NCBI GenBank assembly: GCA_031258205.1
Contig: JAIRNE010000089.1
Coordinates: forward strand, 1-42,127
Length of the DNA stretch: 42,127 bases
Direction of reading: 5' to 3'
From: Campylobacteraceae bacterium
Lineage (GTDB): Bacteria; Campylobacterota; Campylobacteria; Campylobacterales; Campylobacteraceae
Shown: piece after piece, positions 27,632 through 36,130 of the stretch
Layout: every line of letters starts with the position of its first letter
Position numbering within the stretch: position 1 is the stretch's first letter
Made by a program: the position numbers and the translations under genes
The notes under the pieces: model-generated
The model's input: only the letters and a program-made list of their open reading frames with translations
What the model was told of the DNA's origin: nothing
Databases searched by the model: none

Positions 27632-28326
27632 CTCTATTGCCTAACCATAAAAACAATATCCAAAAAGCCTTAGACGTATTAAGCGGCGAAAGATTTGAGA
27701 GCTTAGATTTAAGTGTTATATCCATTTTGCCGCTCTCTTGCCCAGCCCAAATACTGCCTCATTTGGCGCAAAGTTTTGATGTGGACATAAGCGGACTTGA
27801 CGAGGCGCAGACAAGAGAACTTTTGCAAGACGCTTTCCAAATTCATTACTACGCAGGAACTCCTTACGCGATTAACCGCGCCCTGCAGATAATATTTAAA
27901 AACGCAAGGATTGAGGAGTGGTTTACGTACGGCGGGGAGCCTTACTACTTCAGGATTACCGCCGAGATATCGCCCGATATCACGGGTTTAAACGGCGATA
28001 TATTAGCCAAACTCATCAAAACCGCAAACAGATATAAAAACGCAAGAAGTTTGCTTGAGGGCATATCCATCGCCTTAGAGCTTAAAGGTTACGCATATAT
28101 AGGACAGATAGCATTAAGCGGCAAAAACATAGAAATACAAGCGGGGACAAGCGGCGCGGTTGAGAGCGCGGGAGAACTTTTGTTTGCCTGCGCAAAAGCG
28201 GCAGACAAACAAACGACGATAGAGTATAGAAAAACGCCCGAACAGGAGATACAAGATACGCTTTATGCCGCGCTTGGCGTCGTAAAAACAAGCGAGGTTA
28301 CGATTTATAACGGAGACACACAATGA
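27625..28326 (+). CDS. Tail protein I
   Basis: LLPNHKNNIQKALDVLSGERFESLDLSVISILPLSCPAQILPHLAQSFDVD. Confidence 0.85.
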   Translation: MVTLLPNHKNNIQKALDVLSGERFESLDLSVISILPLSCPAQILPHLAQSFDVDISGLDEAQTRELLQDAFQIHYYAGTPYAINRALQIIFKNARIEEWFTYGGEPYYFRITAEISPDITGLNGDILAKLIKTANRYKNARSLLEGISIALELKGYAYIGQIALSGKNIEIQAGTSGAVESAGELLFACAKAADKQTTIEYRKTPEQEIQDTLYAALGVVKTSEVTIYNGDTQ

Positions 28327-29753
28327 GCGAATATAAGATAATTTTAACAAATAGAGGCAAAGAGAAGTTAGCCGCCGCACTTGCGGGCGGCGGAATGATT
28401 AAACCCGTGCAAATGGCGTTTGGCGACGGCAACGGCGCAGATGTGGAGTTGAGCCCGACGCAAACTTCGCTTTTTCGTGAAGTCTACAGACGCGATTTAA
28501 ACTCTGTCGCCATCAATGATAGTATGCCAAACGACGTTATCTGCGAGGGTTACATACCAAAAGACGCCGGTGATTTTTGGATACGCGAACTTGGGATTTA
28601 TGACGACGAGGGAACTCTAATCGCCGTAGGCAACTATCCCGCCACTTATAAACCCTCTTTAACTTTGGGTATCGGCACGGATATAAAAGTATCGGCGCAT
28701 ATGGAAGTAAGTAATACCTCTTCGGTAACGCTGCTTATAGATCCCTCAAGCGTTTTAGCCTCTCAAGAGTGGGTGTTAAATCAGCTTTCAAGCCAAAAAG
28801 TATCCATACCGATAGGAATGTTAAGCTTTTGCGCTTCAAGGACTCTGCCTGCCGGATGGCTTCGGTTAGACGGAAGCGTATATACCGCAGATATGTTTCC
28901 CGCGCTGTGGGCAAAACTCGCTGCGGGAGATTTCCCGACAACTACATTCGCGCAATACGAAAACCTTTTAGCGCAATGCAAAAACAATTTTGACCAATCT
29001 TTGACGACAAATCAAGGCAACTGCGGATTTTTTGGCTTGGATACGGAGGCTAAACGTTTTAGAATGCCAACTTTAACGGACGGCGCGGCTTTAACGCAGG
29101 CTTTGGCAAATGCCCAAATCGGCAAATGGTATAACGATGCGATAAGAAATATAACGGGCAGATTTAACGCAATAGAAAAATGGGCAGATGTGGCAGAGGG
29201 AGCTTTTTATTATTCTACTGGAACTGGCAGAGGTACAAGCGACTCCGACAAAGATAATAAAATATACGGGTTTGACGCCTCCCGCGTTGTACCCACAGCA
29301 GAAGAAAACCGCCCAAGACAGGCGAGATATCCGATTATTATGTTTGCCGCAAATGAATTTTTGGGCGATAGCGCCGCCGTTTGGAACGCTTTTTTAGACG
29401 CGCTTAACGCCAAAGCGCAGGCAGATTTGTCAAATGTAAGCGCGGATGTGGATTTTGTGATAGAAAATTGGATAAGCGAAGATAATAATCTTTGGTACAG
29501 AAAATATAAAAGCGGCTTGGTTGAGCAAGGAGGGCTTGCATATGTAGGCGCTTGGGGTGATAAAGCCTTTACTTTAACTTTGCCTGTTCCTCTTGCCGCT
29601 ATACTCTATTGTATGGCAGTCCCGCAAAATGTAACAAGGTCAGACACATGGAATAACATATACGGGATAAGAGTTGCCGACGGAGTAAGGTTGGCAGTCG
29701 CCGCAAGAGATATAAATTATATGTGGTGGCAGGTAAAAGGAATGGGGGTATAA
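28323..29753 (+). CDS. Tail fibre protein 1 (collar-fibre N-terminus)
   Basis: YKIILTNRGKEKLAAALAGG...IPKDAGDFWIRELGIYDDEGTLIAVGNYP. Confidence 0.9.
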   Translation: MSEYKIILTNRGKEKLAAALAGGGMIKPVQMAFGDGNGADVELSPTQTSLFREVYRRDLNSVAINDSMPNDVICEGYIPKDAGDFWIRELGIYDDEGTLIAVGNYPATYKPSLTLGIGTDIKVSAHMEVSNTSSVTLLIDPSSVLASQEWVLNQLSSQKVSIPIGMLSFCASRTLPAGWLRLDGSVYTADMFPALWAKLAAGDFPTTTFAQYENLLAQCKNNFDQSLTTNQGNCGFFGLDTEAKRFRMPTLTDGAALTQALANAQIGKWYNDAIRNITGRFNAIEKWADVAEGAFYYSTGTGRGTSDSDKDNKIYGFDASRVVPTAEENRPRQARYPIIMFAANEFLGDSAAVWNAFLDALNAKAQADLSNVSADVDFVIENWISEDNNLWYRKYKSGLVEQGGLAYVGAWGDKAFTLTLPVPLAAILYCMAVPQNVTRSDTWNNIYGIRVADGVRLAVAARDINYMWWQVKGMGV

Positions 29754-29754
29754 A

Positions 29755-30231
29755 ATGACTTTACAAGAATACGCAAAAGCCAATCCGCAAGAGTACGCCA
29801 AAAAAGCGGCGGAAGCAAACGGCGAGTGTAAAACCCTTAAAATCAAAAACGGCGCTCTTGTTTTGGACGAGATAAAAACTCCGATAGAGGAGTTAAAAGC
29901 CGCTAAAAAAGCGGAAATTGAAGCGCAAAAGGCGAAAGAAGAGTATGCCGATATTGAGTATGCGGGGCATACTTGGCAGGCTGATGCGGATAGTCAGTTT
30001 AAGCTTTTAAGCGCGGTAAATATCTGCTCTTTGCTTGATTTATCCGAATACGTCTGGTGGGATAGAGATAACGACAAAGTAACTCTTAAAAAAGAGCAGT
30101 TGATAGAGCTTGGCGCGACGATAGCGCGGCGTTCGTCCGCGCTTGTACAAAAGGCGCGCACTCTCAAAGACAAAATAAACGAAACGCAGACTAAAAAACA
30201 TTTGGAGGCAATAGTATGGCTTATGAAATGA
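29755..30231 (+). CDS. Tail fibre assembly-like protein (DUF4376-like)
   Basis: AAKKAEIEAQKAKEEYADIEYAGHTWQADADSQFKLLSAV. Confidence 0.75.
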   Translation: MTLQEYAKANPQEYAKKAAEANGECKTLKIKNGALVLDEIKTPIEELKAAKKAEIEAQKAKEEYADIEYAGHTWQADADSQFKLLSAVNICSLLDLSEYVWWDRDNDKVTLKKEQLIELGATIARRSSALVQKARTLKDKINETQTKKHLEAIVWLMK

Positions 30232-32699
30232 TATTAACAACCCAAGGACAGCAAAAAATAGCGTCTCTTATCGCAGGTAACAGCGCACTTTCGCTTTCGT
30301 CCATCGCTTTGGGAGATATGGAGACGACGCCATCTCCTGATGCTTTGACATTGCAGAACGAAGTTTACCGCGCCGCGGTAAGTTCCGTGTATAGACATCC
30401 GAACAATAACGCGATAGTAGTGGCTGAAGCTTATATCCCGATTGATATCGGCGGATTTTATATAAGAGAGATCGGCGTTTATGATAACGACAATACGCTT
30501 GTTGCCGTCGGCAATTACCCCGAAACGTATAAAGAGACAATGGAAGAGGGTTCGGCAACCGACTTAAAGATAAAGGTTATGCTGCTTGTCTCAAACGCCG
30601 CACAAGTTACGCTTGTAGCTCCGCCTTCCGATATTTATGCGACAAACGAACAATTAGGCGTTGTAAAAGAGGATATTATCGCGTCCGATCAAGAGATTGC
30701 AAGAGCGCATGCCGCGCTTGACATTGCGGGCTCGGGGACGGGATTTGTAGATAGAGAACAATGTACGATAACATTTGAGCGCGATCCTTACAAAATGGTG
30801 ATAGAAGCCAAAGATCCCGAGCGCGGTTTTGACGTCAGTTATCACGGGAAAATTTATACGAAATTTAGAGACGAGATAGATATCGATTGGATTGGTCATA
30901 GATACATAATTTACGCCGACAACGGAGCGGGCGATTTGGTAAGCGTGCAATACCCCACGCATCTTGACCATGTGATAGCGGCTTACGTCTATTTTTCGCC
31001 GACAAGCGAAGATCCTTATATCGTTGCGGCGGATGAGAGACATCAGAGCGAAAGAAACGCGATAATACACTTTTACGACCATTTGACGCGCGGCTGCTCA
31101 TGGCTTGGCGGCGGGGGCATAAGCTACAAAGTGAACGGCGAAGACGACCCAAATCTTTACTTAAATAACATTTGGATAAGCGACGAAGGATTGGAGTTTG
31201 ATATAGAGCATTCCGCCGCTCCTTACGAGCAGAGCGTCTCAGAGAGAGTTTTACAGCAAAATCTTCAACCCTTAGAGACAAATATCCTTTATCAAAACAA
31301 TCTTGGCATATGGATGAGCGACGAAGTTACGCCCGGACAGCCTATCGTCAAGGGCGTTACGATAGAGGATGAAAAATTCCTCTCCTACAACACGCCAAAC
31401 GGCGGAGGGAACTTTCAGACGGCAATGAGCGAGGGAGATTATATATCCTATTGGGTAGTAACGACTAATTCAAAGGTAAGACCCGTACGTCTTGTGCAAG
31501 CCCAAGCGTCGCACGAAGATATAGACGAATGCCTAAGCGACGAATTTAAAGCTTTGGGGCTTAATATCCCCGAGATTATCGCGCTTTGGCAAGTCATCTA
31601 TCAATTTGACCCGTCAATCAGGTCAAATGCCAATCCTTACGGGGCTAAACTCATTCGAGTCGTAAGTCCCAAGCGGACGATTGTAGGAGGCGAGCAGGTT
31701 TTTAATAACGCTTCGCATAACTCTTTGCCCGGACGAACTGAAGCGCTATCACACCCGACAAGCGCGATATTTGACATAGAGCGAAACAAATCTCTTTCAA
31801 ACGTGTTAACAGATATTGAAGAGGAGACGGCGCGCGTTCTTTCTATCGCCGAAAACGGCAGAAACAGAGGCGTGTTCGAGACTTACGCCGAGCTTGAAGC
31901 TTACGAAACGACTACGGTTAAAGACGGGGATTACGTATATGTTAACGCGGATGAAAATCATAACAATGAAACTTGGCGTTACGATTGGGCTGACGTTGGC
32001 GACGTTTATCAATGGGTTGCCGTTTTAAGAGTAAATGAAGTCGTCAGAAATTTTACTAATCAACCCATAGAAGAGGAGGAATTAGCCTCCGCGATTACCG
32101 AAACAATAGCGCATTCTTTGCAGGATACGCAGTTAAAAACGACTGAACCCGACGCTTCAAGCGCCGACAATGAAATCACAAGCGCGAAACAGCTTTTTAG
32201 TATATTCGGCTTTGGCGTTAACGCGCTTTTAACTACGGCTAAGAACGTTATCGGCGCGATAAACGAGCTGAAAAATATGATAACCAATTTAACTTTTGAA
32301 GCTCTTGCCCCAAGCGAAATGAAAGGTAAATCCGCGCGCGGGATAAATATGGCCACGAACGCGGTGATAAGCGTTGAGATGAGCGGTCTTATCGTACAGA
32401 TAAGAAAGACAAGTTCGTCAACTCAGTTTGAATTAGGATTTACTAACGCCTCATCCGGCTCAAACAGTTTTGTTTATCATCTAAGTCACCAATACGGCGG
32501 CACGTCGTCATCAAGGTATTACGACGCACCCACTCTTAACGCCGGTCAATACGAAGAGATTCATAACTTGATGAATTACGGCGGCAACTGCTTTTTTACC
32601 TGCGCGCTGACAAACCTTACGACAAATAAGTTTTATCTTATCACCGGGCAGGGCGAGGGCAATAATATCCGCTTTACGGTCAAATTAATAAGCGAATAA
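30216..32699 (+). CDS. Tail fibre protein 2
   Basis: N-terminus paralogous to fibre 1 (YEMILTTQGQQKIASLIAG...IDIGGFYIREIGVYDNDNTLVAVGNYPETYK). Confidence 0.9.
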   Translation: MAYEMILTTQGQQKIASLIAGNSALSLSSIALGDMETTPSPDALTLQNEVYRAAVSSVYRHPNNNAIVVAEAYIPIDIGGFYIREIGVYDNDNTLVAVGNYPETYKETMEEGSATDLKIKVMLLVSNAAQVTLVAPPSDIYATNEQLGVVKEDIIASDQEIARAHAALDIAGSGTGFVDREQCTITFERDPYKMVIEAKDPERGFDVSYHGKIYTKFRDEIDIDWIGHRYIIYADNGAGDLVSVQYPTHLDHVIAAYVYFSPTSEDPYIVAADERHQSERNAIIHFYDHLTRGCSWLGGGGISYKVNGEDDPNLYLNNIWISDEGLEFDIEHSAAPYEQSVSERVLQQNLQPLETNILYQNNLGIWMSDEVTPGQPIVKGVTIEDEKFLSYNTPNGGGNFQTAMSEGDYISYWVVTTNSKVRPVRLVQAQASHEDIDECLSDEFKALGLNIPEIIALWQVIYQFDPSIRSNANPYGAKLIRVVSPKRTIVGGEQVFNNASHNSLPGRTEALSHPTSAIFDIERNKSLSNVLTDIEEETARVLSIAENGRNRGVFETYAELEAYETTTVKDGDYVYVNADENHNNETWRYDWADVGDVYQWVAVLRVNEVVRNFTNQPIEEEELASAITETIAHSLQDTQLKTTEPDASSADNEITSAKQLFSIFGFGVNALLTTAKNVIGAINELKNMITNLTFEALAPSEMKGKSARGINMATNAVISVEMSGLIVQIRKTSSSTQFELGFTNASSGSNSFVYHLSHQYGGTSSSRYYDAPTLNAGQYEEIHNLMNYGGNCFFTCALTNLTTNKFYLITGQGEGNNIRFTVKLISE

Positions 32700-32709
32700 A
32701 GGAGATAAA

Positions 32710-32960
32710 ATGGCAAATTTTGATTTAAAAAAGCTTTTTGGTATTAAACACCAAAAAACGGAAAAGGAAATTGCGCGCGAAATTGCAAATAAAGGCGACG
32801 TAAAAAAGAGTGCAGACGATTTAAATGCAAAAATTGAAAATATTGCAGAAGCTAAAAAATAACGTTTGATAACAGCGGTACGGGCTTAAACGCCCAAAAC
32901 GTTCAAGACGCTATAACGGAAATACTTCTAAGTATGCAAAACAATGAGGAGGTAGTATGA
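32710..32960 (+). CDS. Small tail protein; in-frame product 50 aa (stop at 32862), extended by a -1 shift
   Basis: MANFDLKKLFGIKHQKTEKEIAREI...AEAKK* then -1 frame ITFDNSGTGLNAQNVQDAITEILLSMQNNEEVV*. Confidence 0.5.
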
Positions 32961-33471
32961 GCGGAATATTTACTGCAGTTTTAGGTTTTTTTGTGAGTTG
33001 GTTTTCTAAACCAAAAAAGTTTTAACAGTTGCCCTCATTATACGTCCTGCAACTTTAGTAAAAAACGACAAAGAACAGGTGTGTTACGAAGTTGTAGAGG
33101 GTTTTACCGTACACAATTTTAAGGTTAAAAAAGGAACGCTTACAGACGGCGCAAGCATACCTCTGTTTTTATGCTCTATTTTAGGTGCGCATCCGTTTTC
33201 TCCTGCAATTATTGCACAATCCATAGCGCACGATGTAATGTATAACAACGCAATAGTGTTTTTTAATGCCGCTGTAAAAGGCAGTAATAAAGGTACAAAG
33301 TTGCGCGCAATGCAAGATTTTAGGGCGGCAGATAACTGGTTTTACGATGCTCTGCGAATTAACAATAGGAGATTGCGTTGTAAACTGTTTTTTTGGGCGG
33401 TGCGTGCATACAGCACGCTTAAATTTGGAATTTTTGAGTGGTATATAAAACCATTTTTTATAAAACAATAG
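32957..33471 (+). CDS. DUF1353-like protein, readable through a -1 frameshift at A AAA AAG
   Basis: MSGIFTAVLGFFVSWFSKPKK / VLTVALIIRPATLVKNDKEQVCYEVVEGFTVHNFKVKKGTLTDGASIP...; heptamer at 33013-33019. Confidence 0.6.
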
Positions 33472-33481
33472 GTTAGTTTCT

Positions 33482-33626
33482 CATTTGCGAATGCAAATGT
33501 AGCATAAGAAAGGTCCCAAAAATTTGCAGGCAAATTCTTTGGGAGCCCTGAGAGTTGGTTCTTAGGGTGGCTTTGCCGCCCGTCTAAGAACATAAAAATA
33601 GAGGTTCCCTTAAAATTGGGGAACCT
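33482..33626 (+). ncRNA. Repeated leader element, copy A (hairpins H1, H2, H3, H4)
   Basis: H1 33482-33499, H2 33512-33547, H3 33558-33591, H4 33602-33626. Confidence 0.75.
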
Positions 33627-33637
33627 AATTAGTTTCT

Positions 33638-33752
33638 CATTTTGCATTTGCAAAATGTAGCTTCAGAGTTGGTTCTTAGCGGAACTTCGTTTCGCGTCTA
33701 AGAACATAAAAATAGAGGTTCCCTTAAAATTGGGGAACCTAATTTTAAGGAG
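33638..33752 (+). ncRNA. Repeated leader element, copy B (H1', H3', H4, SD) upstream of the tail sheath
   Basis: H1' 33638-33657, H3' 33672-33705, H4 33716-33740; CCTTAAAATT 33722-33731 vs AATTTTAAGG 33741-33750. Confidence 0.8.
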
Positions 33753-33760
33753 AAAATAAA

Positions 33761-34888
33761 ATGGCAGCACAATTTGGCGTTAATGCAACAATCACGGCAG
33801 AGGCGGCACGTCCTATAAGTATAGAGAGTATAACTCCTATCGGTATTGCGGGCACGGCAGAGGGGATTGAGGACGAGCTTTACTTTTACGGCAGCGTAAC
33901 TGCGGCAAAAAAAGCGCTTGAGGCGGCGGAGGCGGCGGGGAGCCTGCTAAGAGCGATAAGAGCTATAGACGAGCAGTCGGTTGAAACTCCGATAATCTTT
34001 AGCGTGTTTACGGAGGGCGGTTCGGAAGGAGAAACAACGACGGCTTGCAGAAACGCTATAGAAGCGTTTAGAAATGCAAGCGGCGAATTTGGCTATACGC
34101 CAAATATTTTAATCGCTCCCGAATATTCGCATATAGCCGCGGTGGCTTCAACGCTTCAGGGCGAAGCCGAACGCCTTAGCGCAACCGGCGTTGTGGATTT
34201 GGGCGGCGTGAACGAGAGCGCGGCTTTAACGCAAGCGGACGCGTTTGGGACAAAAAGATTGATTTTACTCAATCCAAAAGTAAAAGTTTACAGCGAAGAG
34301 CAAAACGATTATGTGTATGAACCCCTGTCCGCAAGATACGCGGGACTTAGAGCCAAAACCGACGGAGAGAGCGAATACGGCTGGGCGGACAGCGCGTCAA
34401 ACAGAGTTTTAAACGGCGTATTTGGTACACAAAGACCGGTGGAATTTGTTATGGGTGCGGATTGTGAAGCCGACAGACTTAGAACTGCGCATATCGGTAC
34501 GGTTATACGGCAAGAAGGTTTTAGGCTTTGGGGCGAAGAGACGACCGATCAGGATACTATTTGGCAGGATTTGACGCGTGTGAGAGTGTTTGACCGCGTA
34601 AGCGAAGCGTGCCAAAAGGGCGTATTTTTTGCCGTAGATAAAAAGGCAGACCAGCTATTATATGCAAAGCTTAGCGTTGAAGAACTGCTAAGGGCGCTTA
34701 AGGGCGCAAGCGTGCTGATAGGTTACGACGTTGAATGGAATGCGGCGCAAAATACGCTTGCGAATATCACGGCAGGTAAATTTTACCTTGATGTCAGGAT
34801 GCAAAATATGCCGATAGTAAAAACGCTTGAGCTTAACTTCATTTACAGCGACGCTTGGGGCGAAGAGTTGATGAACAGTATAGGATAA
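33761..34888 (+). CDS. Tail sheath protein
   Basis: P2 FI-like: PISIESITPIGIAGTAEG...VFFAVDKKADQLLYAKLSVEELLRALKGASVLIGYDVEWN. Confidence 0.9.
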   Translation: MAAQFGVNATITAEAARPISIESITPIGIAGTAEGIEDELYFYGSVTAAKKALEAAEAAGSLLRAIRAIDEQSVETPIIFSVFTEGGSEGETTTACRNAIEAFRNASGEFGYTPNILIAPEYSHIAAVASTLQGEAERLSATGVVDLGGVNESAALTQADAFGTKRLILLNPKVKVYSEEQNDYVYEPLSARYAGLRAKTDGESEYGWADSASNRVLNGVFGTQRPVEFVMGADCEADRLRTAHIGTVIRQEGFRLWGEETTDQDTIWQDLTRVRVFDRVSEACQKGVFFAVDKKADQLLYAKLSVEELLRALKGASVLIGYDVEWNAAQNTLANITAGKFYLDVRMQNMPIVKTLELNFIYSDAWGEELMNSIG

Positions 34889-34901
34889 TAAGGAGATAAG
34901 A

Positions 34902-35405
34902 ATGAAAAAACAGATACCTCAAGTCATTCAGGATTTGAATGCTTTTTTAGACGGCAAAGGTTATTTGGGCGTTGTAAGCGAGGTACAGCTTCCCGCAATC
35001 GTCCAAGAAACCGTAGAGACAAAAGGCGGCGTCGGCGCGAAATATGCGACCGGAGCTATCAGCGCGATGGAAGCGACGCTGAAGTTAAATATTCTTGACG
35101 CAAATACGTATTTATCGTTTGGATTGAATACTTTTGAAAACAGAATACCGATAATTTTAAAAGGCTCTATTTACGATGACGGCAACTCTAAACCCTTAGT
35201 CGTTGTATTTACCGCAGATATAGAGTCTATAACACCAAGCGCATTTAAAGCCGGAGAGGTGATAGAGCAAGAGATAAAATTGCAGGTACAGTTTTACTCT
35301 CTTACGATAGGCGACATTCCCGTTGTCGTGATAGACAGCAGAAATATGATTTGTATGATAGGTGGCGTAGATTATTTGGGCGATCTTAGGAGTAATCTAC
35401 AATAG
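34902..35405 (+). CDS. Major tail tube protein (FII-like)
   Basis: KKQIPQVIQDLNAFLDGKGYLGVVSEVQLPAI...GGVGAKYATGAISAMEATLKL. Confidence 0.9.
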   Translation: MKKQIPQVIQDLNAFLDGKGYLGVVSEVQLPAIVQETVETKGGVGAKYATGAISAMEATLKLNILDANTYLSFGLNTFENRIPIILKGSIYDDGNSKPLVVVFTADIESITPSAFKAGEVIEQEIKLQVQFYSLTIGDIPVVVIDSRNMICMIGGVDYLGDLRSNLQ

Positions 35406-35408
35406 TTG

Positions 35409-35489
35409 GTTCTTAGCGGAACTTTGTTTCGCGTCTAAGAACATAAAAATAGAGGTTCCCTTAAAATTGGGGAACCTAATTTTAAGGAG
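35409..35489 (+). ncRNA. Repeated leader element, copy C (H3', H4, SD) upstream of the tail chaperone gene
   Basis: H3' 35409-35442, H4 35453-35477; CCTTAAAATT 35459-35468 vs AATTTTAAGG 35478-35487. Confidence 0.8.
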
Positions 35490-35497
35490 AAAATATA

Positions 35498-35740
35498 ATG
35501 ACAAGAAGTAAAACCGTAAAATTAGAGGTCGCAAACAAAGAGGTTACGATACACGCTCCAACAGTCGGCGTTATTATTAACGCAAGCGAAAGCAGCAAAA
35601 ATGAAGTCGCTCAAGGCGCGGCAGTTGCCGCCGCTTGCTGCAATATGACTGAAACTGAGATCAGAGCTCTTGACGCGCTTGATTTTAACGTAATCCAAAA
35701 GGTTATTACGGATTTTTTAGGACAAGCGGCGCAAGAGTGA
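35498..35740 (+). CDS. Tail assembly chaperone E-like (zero frame)
   Basis: 80 aa between tail tube and tape measure; P2 gene-E position. Confidence 0.8.
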   Translation: MTRSKTVKLEVANKEVTIHAPTVGVIINASESSKNEVAQGAAVAAACCNMTETEIRALDALDFNVIQKVITDFLGQAAQE

Positions 35741-35871
35741 GTATAGAAGCTCTCGCCCTTGTCGCGCATGTGTTGCATTTTGGTCATAAGGAGATGCTGG
35801 GTATGGATATAAAAACTTTTGGCGAGTATTTAAGATGCTCTAAAGAGATTTTGAAAAAAACTATCGCGTAA
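35719..35871 (+). CDS. E' extension (gpE+E' by -1 frameshift at T TTT TTA 35713-35719)
   Basis: -1 frame RTSGARVSIEALALVAHVLHFGHKEMLGMDIKTFGEYLRCSKEILKKTIA*. Confidence 0.75.
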   Translation, partial: RTSGARVSIEALALVAHVLHFGHKEMLGMDIKTFGEYLRCSKEILKKTIA

Positions 35872-36040
35872 GGTCAAAAAGAATGACGTTAATTATAAAA
35901 AGAATGAACAATAACGCTAAAACGCCCATTGCAAACCCAATGCCAAACGGTTCGTTCGCGGTTAATATCTCCCCGATTGTGCCTGCGGCAATCATTAACA
36001 TTATAGATTGGCGTTTCGTTTTTTTGTTTATTAGTTCCAT
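35861..36040 (-). CDS. Small membrane protein on the opposite strand
   Basis: MELINKKTKRQSIMLMIAAGTIGEILTANEPFGIGFAMGVLALLFILFIINVILFDLTR*; own sigma70-like promoter. Confidence 0.5.
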   Translation of the reverse strand: MELINKKTKRQSIMLMIAAGTIGEILTANEPFGIGFAMGVLALLFILFIINVILFDLTR

Positions 36041-36047
36041 ACCGTTT

Positions 36048-36076
36048 ATTATAACAAAATATTTCTTATTTTACAA
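36048..36076 (-). promoter_or_regulatory. Sigma70-like promoter TTGTAA-N17-TATAAT for the small membrane ORF
   Basis: -35 at 36071-36076, -10 at 36048-36053, minus strand. Confidence 0.55.
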
Positions 36077-36130
36077 CGCAAGAGGCGTGCTAAAAAATGT
36101 AAAAATGTTTTTCGCAAGCGCAGCGCGGCA

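Noticed and set aside
33482-33626. Leader repeats as a T-box or other known riboswitch
   Set aside because: No recognisable T-box/specifier or known aptamer core; I see only the repeated hairpins and SD complementarity.
33716-33752. H-type pseudoknot between the H4 loop and the downstream AATTTTAA
   Set aside because: The connecting loop across the first stem would be 0 nt, which is sterically implausible; mutually exclusive hairpins fit better.
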